A stretch of DNA of 12,203 bases from Phycisphaerae bacterium. Its GTDB lineage: Bacteria > Planctomycetota > Phycisphaerae > Sedimentisphaerales > Anaerohalosphaeraceae. The translations under genes were made by a program, and so were the position numbers. Under the pieces are notes generated by a model. That model did no database searches, was not told where the DNA came from, and saw only the letters and a program-made list of their open reading frames with translations. Location: positions 1-12,203 of the forward strand of contig SKKI01000249.1 in assembly GCA_007121565.1 (NCBI GenBank), read 5' to 3'. Of this stretch, positions 6,563 to 12,203 are shown piece after piece; the stretch's first letter is position 1; each line of letters opens with the position of its first letter.

Positions 6563-7960
6563 TCAAGAGGTTTCTGTGTCCGTTTGTTGCTGGGGGCTGA
6601 CCTTCAGTGTAAGGCCGCTTTGTGAGGTAATGGTTACGGTGCTGCCGGCGGCGACGGCCCGGTCGCTGTTGGCCGTCCACAATTCGCCGCGCAGCCGTAC
6701 GGTGCCTTTGTACAATCCGTTGTCTTTTGCAAAATCACGAACGGCCACGGCGGACTTACCCACGAGGGCCTCGGAGCCGGTCTGCACCTGGCTGCGCATG
6801 CCTTTGACGACGTTGGTCACCAGAAAGACCGTAATCACAGCCGTCGCGGCGGCGACGGGAATCAGCACGCCCAGCGAGACCTGCATAAGCTCCTCCGGCG
6901 TATCGACCAGCATCACCCCGCCGAGGATGAGACACACGATCCCGCTGATCGTCAAGACCCCGAAACTGGTGATAAACGCCTCGGCGACAAACAATCCCAA
7001 GCCCATAAAAATCAGCAGCAGGCCGGCATAGTTGATCGGCAAAACCGCCAGGCCGTAAAACCCCGCTATCAGACCCAGCACGCCGAGCGTGCCGCCGACG
7101 CCCCAGCCCGGGCTGTACAGCTCAAACAGGATCCCGTAAAAGCCCACCATCAGCAGCAGCAGGGCGATGTTGGGATTGGACAGGACTGCCAGGATTTCTT
7201 CGCCCCACCACATCTCGATGGAGCGCACCTGCGCGTCTTCGGTGGCCAGTTGGATGACCTGGTCGTCGATGCGGACTTCTGTGCCGTCAAGGTCGGCCAG
7301 CAGGCGGTCGAGGTTTTCGGCCACGATCTCAATGGCGCCGATCTCAAGGGCCTCATCGGCAGTAGAGGAGACATTCTCCTCGACGGTGGAGACCGCCCAT
7401 TCGGCGTTTCGATTTCGCATTTGGGCCAGCGCCCGGGCCCAGGCGACCGCGTCATGAACAATCTTCTGCTCGGTAATGTCAACGTCGGGTTCGTCTTGGT
7501 TTTCTTGCTCCTCGTCATCCGGCGGCTCCGACGGCAGAGGCAATCCCTGGCCGCCGACCTGAACAGGATGGGCGGCGCCGATGCGGGTGCCGGGGGTCAT
7601 CGCCGCCACGTGCGAGGCGAGCGTAATAAAGACGCCGGCCGAGGTGGCCCGGCCGCCGGACGGCGTGACATACACCACCACCGGAATCCGGCTGCCGGTG
7701 ATGTGCTGGACGATCTGATGCGTAGAGATCATCAGGCCGCCGGGGGTATCCAGCTCAAGGATAAAGCACGCGGCCCCTTGGTCGTGCGCTTCGCGCAGCG
7801 CCCGCTGGATAAAGCGCGCGGCGGCGGGACTGATCACCTCGTCCTGCAGGGCGGCCCGAACAACCACCCCGGACGTATTTTCGCCCCGCGCGCTGTGCAC
7901 CACACACGCACAAAGCACACACGCCGCGATGATTCGCATTCGTTGGGCTGTCGTTTTCAA
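6563..7960 (-). CDS. NfeD-family membrane serine protease (long form, ClpP-like domain)
   Basis: About 465 residues with three parts. After a signal peptide, a ClpP-class protease domain (about 30-225) shows ELDTPGG, the nucleophile motif ATSAG (Ser107) and Lys166 in ITEQKIVHDA, the expected Ser-Lys dyad. An acidic Glu/Asp/Gln insertion precedes the Lys. Four to five membrane helices follow (about 262-385), then a cytosolic OB-fold NfeD domain (about 395-453) with ALVGKSAVAV and GTVRLRGELW. It cleaves membrane or slipin substrates in known relatives. Start: TTG at 7960 has a perfect GGAGG 5 nt upstream and begins the signal peptide sensibly; ATG 7972 and GTG 7987 extend the same frame but have poor ribosome sites. 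It follows the phosphoribosyltransferase by about 30 nt. Confidence 0.9.
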   Translation of the reverse strand: MKTTAQRMRIIAACVLCACVVHSARGENTSGVVVRAALQDEVISPAAARFIQRALREAHDQGAACFILELDTPGGLMISTHQIVQHITGSRIPVVVYVTPSGGRATSAGVFITLASHVAAMTPGTRIGAAHPVQVGGQGLPLPSEPPDDEEQENQDEPDVDITEQKIVHDAVAWARALAQMRNRNAEWAVSTVEENVSSTADEALEIGAIEIVAENLDRLLADLDGTEVRIDDQVIQLATEDAQVRSIEMWWGEEILAVLSNPNIALLLLMVGFYGILFELYSPGWGVGGTLGVLGLIAGFYGLAVLPINYAGLLLIFMGLGLFVAEAFITSFGVLTISGIVCLILGGVMLVDTPEELMQVSLGVLIPVAAATAVITVFLVTNVVKGMRSQVQTGSEALVGKSAVAVRDFAKDNGLYKGTVRLRGELWTANSDRAVAAGSTVTITSQSGLTLKVSPQQQTDTETS

Positions 7961-7965
7961 AAGCG

Positions 7966-7970
7966 CCTCC
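7966..7970 (-). promoter_or_regulatory. Ribosome binding site supporting a TTG start for NfeD
   Basis: Minus-strand GGAGG, 5 nt before TTG (7960-7958). It lies within codons 1-2 of the alternative ATG start at 7972, so if it is the working site that ATG is not used. No comparable site precedes ATG 7972 or GTG 7987. Confidence 0.5.
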
Positions 7971-7990
7971 ATTCGGTTAGTCCGCACATC

Positions 7991-8626
7991 TCAGTCGGGG
8001 CGGTCAAAAGAGTGATTCAGTATCTGCCGCACCTCGTCATCCGACACGTCATACCAGTGCCGATAGGCCTGGGCCACCGCCCGAAAGTGGGTCGGCACAT
8101 CCAGGGCCACCACTTGATCGGCGATGTCGGACAACTGCCGCACCGCCGCGGGTCCGGCCACCGGGGCGGCGGCGATGATCCGCTTGGCGCCGCGGTTGCG
8201 GCACAGCGCAATAGCGGCCCGCAGGGTCGAGCCCATGGCGATGCCGTCGTCCACCAAAAATACCGTCCTGCCGGCCAGCTCCGGCAGCGGCCGGCCGTCG
8301 CGCAGCACCTCAATGCGTCGCCGTATTTCCTGCTGCTGCCGGCGGATAATGTGGTTGATCGTCTCGGTCGGGATCGTGGAGATCATCCCTTCCTGAATAT
8401 AGACGCTGCCGTCTTCGGCGATCGCGCCAAACCCGGCCTCGGGGTTGTCCGGAAAGGGCAGCTTGCGCACAACGGCCATCGAAAACGGCAGCTTCAGGCG
8501 ACGGGCGACATAATAGCCCACCTCGACGCCGCCGCGGGGGATGGCCAGCACGATGCCTGTGCCGCTGGCATACACCTCAAGCGCTGAAGCCAGTTGCTGT
8601 CCGGCGTCCTTCCTGTCGGTAAACAT
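7991..8626 (-). CDS. Predicted phosphoribosyltransferase (COG1926-type)
   Basis: A 211-residue type I PRTase-fold protein. It begins with the family-typical MFTDRKDAGQQLA, has the N-terminal loop LAIPRGGVEVG (27-37) and the PRPP-binding motif VFLVDDGIAMGST (122-134) with its two Asp residues. Substrate is unknown; this group is often annotated only as predicted phosphoribosyltransferase and sits in stress or metabolic clusters. A long helix rich in Arg/Gln (93-110) separates the two motifs, as in relatives. The ATG at 8626 is supported by AGAGG 8 nt upstream and by the conserved first residues; a longer in-frame extension to 8665 lacks family similarity. The gene overlaps the end of the upstream small gene by 50 nt, and NfeD starts about 30 nt after its stop. 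Confidence 0.85.
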   Translation of the reverse strand: MFTDRKDAGQQLASALEVYASGTGIVLAIPRGGVEVGYYVARRLKLPFSMAVVRKLPFPDNPEAGFGAIAEDGSVYIQEGMISTIPTETINHIIRRQQQEIRRRIEVLRDGRPLPELAGRTVFLVDDGIAMGSTLRAAIALCRNRGAKRIIAAAPVAGPAAVRQLSDIADQVVALDVPTHFRAVAQAYRHWYDVSDDEVRQILNHSFDRPD

Positions 8627-8879
8627 GCGATAAACCTCTCGGGGCTGCGCGTTTGAGCATTTCAAAGCGGCAGTGATACGCTTTCTGCTGAAGTCGGGTT
8701 AAAAACAATTGTTCCGTCAGGTCTTCGCTTCGATTGACGTTATCCTGAATTTCATCGATGACGCGATCCAGGTGCGCCAGCTCTGCGCGATGCCGCCGCC
8801 GGGTTGGCTTTCGAAAGTAGATCTCCGATTCGAGGTCAACGATCTGTTCGGCGATGTGCTGCAGGCGTTTCGGTTCCAT
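8577..8879 (-). CDS. Hypothetical short helical protein
   Basis: About 100 residues, highly charged, with long amphipathic helices (1-22 and 31-78), no Cys pattern, signal peptide or membrane segment. Residues 1-78 read like a helical hairpin or coiled coil; the last 16 residues (after LKRAAPRG) are encoded in the overlap with the phosphoribosyltransferase and are low in structure. I recognise no family. ATG 8879 has GGA 7 nt upstream; a TTG four codons earlier (8891) has AGGGA only 3 nt before it. Support for a real gene is the helical pattern, its place between two good genes in the same direction, and the absence of any better frame here. The 50-nt overlap is longer than usual, so a frameshift near the 3' end, or an earlier natural stop, is possible. 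Confidence 0.6.
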   Translation of the reverse strand: MEPKRLQHIAEQIVDLESEIYFRKPTRRRHRAELAHLDRVIDEIQDNVNRSEDLTEQLFLTRLQQKAYHCRFEMLKRAAPRGLSHVYRQEGRRTATGFSA

Positions 8880-8962
8880 TATGATATCCAACTTTCCCTA
8901 TGAACAGTTATCTGATATGATCGATGCAACAACGGCCCCTTCTGCCGCCTGTTGCGGCCGGC

Positions 8963-9265
8963 TTATTGCGCTGTGAATGTCAGGCAGTCGACCTCGTCGC
9001 CCGTGGGTCCGACTACGATTTCCGGTGATTGGCACTCCAGTGCGGCGTTAAAAACGCACTCGGAGATCTTGCAGGCGCCGACGCCGGCCATAATATTCAG
9101 GTCGCCGCCCTTGACACTCGCCGAACAATAGGTGTCACACATCGGATGGTTTTGCTCATCGCCGATGGTGATCGCCAGCGCATGGCACTGATGCTCGGTG
9201 TTGTAGGCACATTGTGAGGCATCGCATTTCTTGACTTGTCCGGTTCTCAGTTTTGTCGTTTCCAT
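8963..9265 (-). CDS. DUF1540 protein with two tandem Cys-rich repeats
   Basis: A 100-residue protein made of two copies of the DUF1540 motif. Both copies have exactly the same spacing: C-x4-C-x7-C-x15-C, at Cys14/19/27/43 and Cys65/70/78/94. Each carries the CAYN / CVFN signature after the second Cys and a D-T-Y or L-T-F ending. One extra Cys is at 47. Four-Cys units of this kind suggest metal binding; no reaction is known. The linker AGVGACK (60-66) is typical of two-copy members. Start: ATG 9265 has AGGA 9 nt upstream, ATG 9271 (two codons longer) only 3 nt; the choice is open. It heads the six-gene leftward run and has its own candidate promoter at 9329-9358. Confidence 0.85.
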   Translation of the reverse strand: METTKLRTGQVKKCDASQCAYNTEHQCHALAITIGDEQNHPMCDTYCSASVKGGDLNIMAGVGACKISECVFNAALECQSPEIVVGPTGDEVDCLTFTAQ

Positions 9266-9506
9266 AATCATTTGTCCTTTCGTGAATCATTTCTTTGTTA
9301 TTGCGTGTCCGTAATGCTACATGCGTCGATTATAGGCCGAAGCGGAGCGTATGCGCAATAGGGGATTGCCTTGATTGCATTGCTCTGATTACGCAAATCA
9401 GGCGAACGCGACCACAAGGTTCTCACGCAAAGAGACAGACTAAGGATAGATTTATGGCAAGAAGAAAGACGAGGCGAGACAGAGGGTCCCGGCGCAGGGG
9501 GCACTG
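9266..9506. other. Intergenic region between DUF1540 gene and response regulator
   Basis: 241 bp with the DUF1540 promoter, a short inverted repeat CTGATT-ACGCA-AATCAG (9385-9401), and a stretch GGTTCTCACGCAAAGAGAC (9418-9436) that resembles the degenerate CGCAAAGACGCAAAG intergenic repeats I recall from environmental genomes. The downstream side of the regulator stop shows no clear terminator. A plus-strand frame starting at ATG 9454 with AAGGA upstream gives only an Arg-rich peptide that runs antisense into the regulator; I do not call it. Confidence 0.4.
9329..9358 (-). promoter_or_regulatory. Candidate promoter for the DUF1540-to-PRC-barrel gene run
   Basis: Minus-strand consensus -10 TATAAT (9334-9329), preceded after 18 nt by TTGCGC (9358-9353), matching the first three -35 positions. 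Transcription would start near 9322, leaving a leader of about 55 nt before the DUF1540 ATG. The perfect -10 is the main support. Confidence 0.45.
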
Positions 9507-10163
9507 CTACATATCCAGGGAGGTCAGGCCTTCCTGGATGGCGAACTTGGTCAGTTGGGCAACGTTGTCTATTTCGAGCTTGTCCATCACGCGCAGGCGG
9601 TGGGCCTCGACGGTTTTGGGGCTGATGTGCAGTTTCAGGCCGATCTGTTTGGTGGTGTTGCCCTCGGCCAGAAGCTGGAGCACCTCGCGTTCGCGCTTGG
9701 TCAGGTTTGCAAAGGACAACGGCTCGTCAGGCTCATCGGGCGTGCGGAGGTAATTATCGACAATATTGCCGGTGATCTCCGGGGTCATATAGGTCTTGCC
9801 GGCCATCACCGTGCGGATCGCCAGGGCCAGTTCATCAAAATCGCAGTCCTTCAGGACATACCCGGCCGCGCCGGCCTTGAACATCTCCCGCACAAATTTC
9901 TTGGCCGAGTGCATCGACAGCCCGATCACTTTGACCTCGGGAAAATCGCGGGTGATTTCCCTGGTGGCGTCCATTCCGTTAATATCCGGCATGGAAATAT
10001 CCATCACCACGATATCCGGGGTCAGTTTTCGCACGAGCTTAATGGCCGACAGGCCGTCTTTGGCCTGGCCGACAATCTCGATATCCTCTTCGATTGCCAG
10101 CGCCTCGGCCAGGCCGTGACGCAGGATGGAATGGTCATCGGCTAACAGGACTTTAATCGTCAT
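9507..10163 (-). CDS. NarL/FixJ-family response regulator
   Basis: A 218-residue two-component regulator. The receiver domain (1-120) has the acidic pocket Asp9/Asp10, the phospho-acceptor Asp55 in VVMDISMPD, Ser83 and Lys105 (YVLKD). The C-terminal LuxR-type helix-turn-helix (about 150-212) begins LTKREREVLQLLAEG and contains the recognition helix SPKTVEAHRLRVMDKL. Phosphorylation by its partner kinase should change DNA binding; targets are unknown. The start ATG at 10163 has AAGGA 6 nt upstream. That site overlaps the TAA of the kinase gene, so the pair is translationally coupled, with the kinase made first. All key residues are present. Confidence 0.95.
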   Translation of the reverse strand: MTIKVLLADDHSILRHGLAEALAIEEDIEIVGQAKDGLSAIKLVRKLTPDIVVMDISMPDINGMDATREITRDFPEVKVIGLSMHSAKKFVREMFKAGAAGYVLKDCDFDELALAIRTVMAGKTYMTPEITGNIVDNYLRTPDEPDEPLSFANLTKREREVLQLLAEGNTTKQIGLKLHISPKTVEAHRLRVMDKLEIDNVAQLTKFAIQEGLTSLDM

Positions 10164-10172
10164 AAGCGTTCC

Positions 10173-12041
10173 TTATTGTGATCGCAAGATTGTTAATGGC
10201 GTACGTAAAATGACTGTCGTGCCGCTGTCTTTGGCGGATTTGATGGTAAGCGACCCGCCGATATTTGTCAACCGCTCCTGAATACTGAACAGGCCGAAGG
10301 AGTCGGGTTTTTCCTGGCTGCTTAATTGAGACGTGTCAAATCCTTTTCCGTCATCGGCGACCGTTACTATCAGATAGTCCTCTTCAGTCTTCAGCGAAAT
10401 ATCAACCTGTTTGGCTTCTGCATGTTTCAGGGTATTAAACAGCAGCTCTTTGACGGAGCGGTACAGGATCAATTCGATTTTCTTTTCCAGCGTGTCCAGT
10501 TCGTCGGCCGTGTTCATCCGGCACAGCAGCCCGTAATCGTCGGCCATCTGCTCGGCCAGTTCCTCAACCGCCGCGGCCAGGCCGAAGGTGTGCAGTGTCG
10601 GCGAGCTTAAATCGGTGGTCAGTGTCCGCGTTTCCTTAATCGATTCGCTGATCATCTGCACCAGGTGTGCGATGATGTCATCGGACCGCTCGTCGGGCTT
10701 CTTGAGCAGTGTCTCCAGTTGCCTCTTGGAAACGGCCAGCAACTGGCCGACCGAATCATGCAGCGCGGTGGCGATTTGTTGCCGCTGGGACTCTTCGGCC
10801 GCCAGCAGCTCTTCGGACAGTTGTCGGATTCTGGCTTCGTACTGGCGCTGCTCGGTGATGTCGTGCATCGCCAGCAGGATCATATCGGTCTTTTGGCTTT
10901 GCCGATGGATGCGGCGGGCGTTGAGCATCAATGTTTTGGCGGCGCCGTCGGCGGGGGTATAGACCATTTCAAACTTCTCAAAGTGGCTGTTTTTCGGCAG
11001 AATGTCACCGAGCAGCTTTCGCAGGTCGGGGATGTCAAACTGCCGGTTGCCCACAGCATAGATATGCCTGCCCTCAACCCGGTCGGGGCTCAGGCTGAAG
11101 AACCTGTATAAGGCCTGATTGGCCGAGAGAACCTTCAGCTTGGAATCCAGCACCAGCAGCCCTTCCTGTATCGTTTCGATGATGCTTTCGGCGTATTGGC
11201 GGGCGTCTTCGCGCTGGACTTCGGCTTCTTTGCGGGCGGTGATGTCGCGTTCAATGATCAGGATCGCCGAGGGGCGGCCTTTGTCGTCTTTCTGCAGGGC
11301 CCATCGACTCTCGACGATAAACTGTTTGCGGTTTTTGCTTTTGTGCTCCAGCTCGCCTTCCCATTTGCCGTGTCTGGAAACGGCGGAGATGATTTTCAGC
11401 ATCGGCTCGCGAAACCGGGTCTTGAGTACTTCGTGGGTGGTTTTGCCCTGCACCTCGTCGCGCTTCCAGCCGTACAGTTTTTCGGCCCCTTTGTTCCAGA
11501 AGGTGATTTTGCCGTCCAGATCGTGGACAATAATCACATCATGGGCCAGGTCCAGCAGTTCGGTCCTGGACTTCAGTTTCCGATCATGGGCGGCCAGTTC
11601 CAGTTTGATGTGGTCAAAAACCTGAATATTGGCGGTGGCCAGGGTGATCGAGGAGGCCAGTTTTTCGGCAAAATCGATATGTTCCGGCTCAAATTGAAAG
11701 GGTTTCTCGTGATAATTGAAATACAGTACCCCCACGCGCTGCCCCCGCGTCAGCACCGGGACGACCAGCACCGAGCGAATGCCCCATTTTTTCAGATGTT
11801 CCCAATTGACACGGGGATCGGTCGATACATCGCTGACGGCAACCGGTTTTTTGGTTTCAAGAGCAAGCAGAGCATGGGGTTCCTGCGTGTCATCAAGCTC
11901 CATGCCGACAATCTCCTCCGGTGTTCTGCCGACAACAGTCTCCGTGTCACCGTGCACAAATTTGACAGTCCAGTGGCTGTTTTCTTTGCTGGACATTACG
12001 GCGGTGTTGCAATGCAGCGCCTTTGCGGCCTGGTCGAGCAT
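10173..12041 (-). CDS. GAF-PAS-PAS sensor histidine kinase (HisKA_3 type), 5' end broken or lost
   Basis: A soluble NarX-like kinase without visible membrane segments. Numbering from the ATG at 12041 (about 622 aa): GAF domain about 1-145 (GIRSVLVVPVLTRGQRVGVLYFN), PAS 1 about 155-270, PAS 2 about 280-400, HisKA_3 dimerisation helix with His428 in ATALHDSVGQ, and HATPase with N box ELLFNTLKHA and G box ADDGKGF. It should phosphorylate the regulator encoded 9 nt downstream. The minus frame stays open to the window edge (12203), but beyond about 12041 it loses GAF-like character, GC rises to about 70%, and the opposite strand encodes another protein. I therefore stop the call at 12041. This ATG has no good ribosome site, so the true start is probably missing, and further N-terminal sensor domains could be lost. 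Confidence 0.88.
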   Translation of the reverse strand: MLDQAAKALHCNTAVMSSKENSHWTVKFVHGDTETVVGRTPEEIVGMELDDTQEPHALLALETKKPVAVSDVSTDPRVNWEHLKKWGIRSVLVVPVLTRGQRVGVLYFNYHEKPFQFEPEHIDFAEKLASSITLATANIQVFDHIKLELAAHDRKLKSRTELLDLAHDVIIVHDLDGKITFWNKGAEKLYGWKRDEVQGKTTHEVLKTRFREPMLKIISAVSRHGKWEGELEHKSKNRKQFIVESRWALQKDDKGRPSAILIIERDITARKEAEVQREDARQYAESIIETIQEGLLVLDSKLKVLSANQALYRFFSLSPDRVEGRHIYAVGNRQFDIPDLRKLLGDILPKNSHFEKFEMVYTPADGAAKTLMLNARRIHRQSQKTDMILLAMHDITEQRQYEARIRQLSEELLAAEESQRQQIATALHDSVGQLLAVSKRQLETLLKKPDERSDDIIAHLVQMISESIKETRTLTTDLSSPTLHTFGLAAAVEELAEQMADDYGLLCRMNTADELDTLEKKIELILYRSVKELLFNTLKHAEAKQVDISLKTEEDYLIVTVADDGKGFDTSQLSSQEKPDSFGLFSIQERLTNIGGSLTIKSAKDSGTTVILRTPLTILRSQ

Positions 12042-12203
12042 CCGCAGCGGCGCATGGTCGCCGGTGAATTGCACGCCCGCCCCTTCGAGAGTGCGGCGAG
12101 CCCGCTGCGTGCCAGCCATCTGGCCATGCTCAGCGCGGACGGCGATCGCGATCTGGCGCACGTGCGCACCCTTTGTCGGCAATGCGATGCCGCTGAGCCC
12201 GCT
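12012..12203 (+). CDS. DUF3422-family protein, N-terminal fragment
   Basis: On the plus strand the frame from 12012 to the window end reads as a coherent N-terminus: VEHPQRRMVAGELHARPFE, then PLRASHLAMLS and DRDLAHVRTLC. The HP..R..L..ELHARPF opening, followed by P.R.SHLA.L and a D..H...L helix, is what I know as the start of DUF3422 proteins, found mostly in Alpha-, Beta- and Gammaproteobacteria; function is not well defined. Its codons are GC-rich at third positions and this part is about 70% GC, against about 48% in the 60 bp before 12001. The true start codon is uncertain: ATG 12012 has no ribosome site, and the homologous part begins only around 12036, so the 5' end may belong to the kinase side of a junction. 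The gene runs off the window. Confidence 0.65.
   Translation, partial: MQRLCGLVEHPQRRMVAGELHARPFESAASPLRASHLAMLSADGDRDLAHVRTLCRQCDAAEPA

Noticed and set aside
7250..8587. 445-codon plus-strand frame across the NfeD and phosphoribosyltransferase genes
   Set aside because: It crosses two well-supported minus-strand genes and is rich in Gly, His and Arg as expected for antisense of GC-rich codons; no motif or ribosome site supports it.
8944..8958. GCCGC-CTGTT-GCGGC hairpin after the DUF1540 stop
   Set aside because: Stem only 5 bp and no T-run on the minus strand, so a terminator call is not supported.
9454..9510. Small Arg-rich plus-strand peptide starting MARRKTRRDRG with AAGGA upstream
   Set aside because: The ribosome site is good, but the frame runs straight into antisense of the response regulator, with no plausible stop or conserved feature.
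12042..12182. N-terminal 47 codons of the kinase frame from TTG 12182
   Set aside because: No GAF-like or signal features, 70% GC, and exactly codon-on-codon antisense to the DUF3422-like reading, so treated as shadow rather than kinase sequence.
1..12203. CRISPR array, tRNA, rRNA, insertion sequence, phage or defence genes
   Set aside because: No regularly spaced repeats, transposase motifs, tRNA-like cloverleaf or known defence domains were seen on either strand by eye.

Overview
The window carries mostly leftward (minus-strand) genes of an environmental Gram-negative-type bacterium, judged from a periplasmic HtrA protease and full-length SPFH/NfeD membrane proteins. GC is roughly 55% over most of the window. 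Gene content (GH57 amylase with a GT4/5 glycogen synthase-like enzyme, SAP/Rho-N mini-protein, PRC-barrel, DUF1540, multi-PAS kinase with NarL-type regulator) would fit Planctomycetota (for example Phycisphaerae) or a deltaproteobacterium-like lineage. That assignment is a low-confidence guess from protein style.

Layout. Positions 1-2970 (minus) hold a small Cys-rich protein, a glycogen synthase-like glycosyltransferase, a GH57 alpha-amylase-type enzyme whose RBS overlaps the transferase stop, and the start of a SAP/Rho-N protein. The last three look like one alpha-glucan (glycogen) operon. Positions 2971-3367 are a 397-bp divergent intergenic region with candidate promoters both ways and short repeats. 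Positions 3368-4801 (plus) encode a HtrA/DegP-type protease, followed by a hairpin at the convergent junction. Positions 4973-9265 (minus) hold six codirectional genes, in transcription order: DUF1540 protein, short helical protein, COG1926-type phosphoribosyltransferase, NfeD membrane protease, slipin and two-domain PRC-barrel protein. Tight spacing and one overlap suggest an envelope or stress operon built around the known NfeD-slipin pair. Positions 10163 down to 9507 and 12041 down to 10173 (minus) are a response regulator and its GAF-PAS-PAS histidine kinase, translationally coupled.

The most notable signal is at the right edge. From about 12036 the GC jumps from about 48% to about 70%. 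The plus strand then reads as the N-terminus of a DUF3422-family protein (mostly proteobacterial), while the kinase frame runs on antisense without recognisable content. I read this as a junction at about 12036-12042, either a chimeric assembly or a real insertion. I found no phage, CRISPR, tRNA, rRNA, IS element or obvious defence system. The rest of the window is ordinary housekeeping and stress content with a few regulatory details worth checking.
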